A stretch of 5,638 nt of DNA from Xanthobacteraceae bacterium (lineage in GTDB: Bacteria > Pseudomonadota > Alphaproteobacteria > Rhizobiales > Xanthobacteraceae). Shown in pieces: positions 5,352-5,638 of this stretch. Below the pieces are notes generated by a model. It saw nothing but the letters and a program-made list of their open reading frames with translations, searched no databases and was not told the origin of the DNA. The stretch spans positions 1 through 5,638 of the forward strand of contig JASHWN010000153.1 of assembly GCA_030044035.1 (NCBI GenBank). Reading direction: 5' to 3'. How positions within the stretch are numbered: the first letter of the stretch is position 1; each line of letters starts with the position of its first letter. A program made the translations under genes and the position numbers.

Positions 5352-5638
5352 GTGTCGCTACCCGAGACCATCAAAAACGCGGTCTACACGGCGGCACACT
5401 TCTCGGGATTGAGCAGTGCGCTGGCGGTCCGCTATCGCGGGCGCGGCACCATCTTCGCGTTGCACAGCATCGTCGACGACGACGCCTTTCATCCGGACCA
5501 TACGCTGCGTTGTCCGGTCGGAAAGCTGGAATGGATCCTGCGCCGGCTGCGCCGGGAGCCGCTGGATTTCGTCACTTTCGACGCGGCCATTGAACGGCTG
5601 AGCACGCCTTCCGCCCGCCCGTTCGTCACCTTCACCTT
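5352..5638 (+). CDS. Polysaccharide deacetylase family protein, 3' end missing
   Basis: This frame is open to the right edge, giving 95 residues and two bases of the next codon. It starts MSLPETIKNAVYTAAHFSG, then GRGTIFALHSIVDDD (the first strand of the NodB-type barrel, usually 'ilm.H.v.d'), then KLEWILRRLRREPLDFVTFD and finally RPFVTFT. That is where the first catalytic motif, TFDDG, would follow, so the metal-binding Asp and His residues are just outside. The family removes N-acetyl (or O-acetyl) groups from sugar polymers. GTG at 5352 is the first start codon after an in-frame stop at 5286-5288, and no ATG lies between. The ribosome binding site is poor: only GAGACGG, about 4 bases upstream. 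Position after a polysaccharide co-polymerase suggests it modifies the same polymer, as deacetylases do in holdfast and other exopolysaccharide loci. Family assignment is good; polymer and substrate are unknown. Confidence 0.85.
   Translation, partial: MSLPETIKNAVYTAAHFSGLSSALAVRYRGRGTIFALHSIVDDDAFHPDHTLRCPVGKLEWILRRLRREPLDFVTFDAAIERLSTPSARPFVTFT

Noticed and set aside
5248..5412. Possible 54-residue frame starting ATG GAA CCG before the deacetylase
   Set aside because: It would overlap the start of the deacetylase, its second half is an Arg/Ser/Thr-rich shadow, and no clear ribosome binding site precedes it.

Overview
The window is GC-rich DNA from a free-living alphaproteobacterium, most likely of the Bradyrhizobium/Rhodopseudomonas/Xanthobacteraceae group of Hyphomicrobiales. 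This placement rests on the strong G/C bias in third codon positions of the main genes, the combination of gene families (Bug/TctC binding protein, NiCoT permease, GumC/ExoP-type polysaccharide co-polymerase), and two small proteins that look like types common in that group. It is an impression from family knowledge, not a search result.

Layout. (1) 1-659, plus strand: the 3' two-thirds of a Bug/TctC-type periplasmic solute-binding protein, cut by the left edge. (2) 660-1071: about 410 bases with no convincing plus-strand gene and visibly lower GC. It holds a probable small cysteine-rich, zinc-ribbon-like gene on the minus strand (951 to 631, or ending earlier if frameshifted), a perfect 10-bp inverted repeat at 756-786, and a strong GC hairpin at 1034-1063 that abuts the next gene's ribosome binding site. 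(3) 1072-2130: a complete nickel/cobalt permease with all four NiCoT signature motifs. (4) 2216-2437 and 2519-2824: two small genes, a soluble helical 73-residue protein and a 101-residue protein with a C-terminal membrane hairpin. (5) 2825-3002: a spacer with an A/T-rich, promoter-like patch. (6) 3003-5174: a 723-residue polysaccharide co-polymerase whose C-terminal tyrosine-kinase-like domain has lost its P-loop lysine and Walker B aspartates. (7) 5352-5638: the start of a polysaccharide deacetylase, cut by the right edge just as it reaches its first catalytic motif.

Function. The last two genes read as the start of an exopolysaccharide (or holdfast/capsule-like) locus that continues to the right: a chain-length/export co-polymerase followed by an enzyme that would deacetylate the polymer. 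The permease supplies Ni2+ and/or Co2+ to enzymes encoded elsewhere. The binding protein belongs to a separate carboxylate-uptake function on the left. The window looks like a junction of several ordinary chromosomal functions. I see no CRISPR array, RNA gene, insertion sequence or phage feature. The points most worth a second look are the dead-looking kinase domain, the minus-strand cysteine-rich gene, and the hairpin at the permease ribosome binding site.
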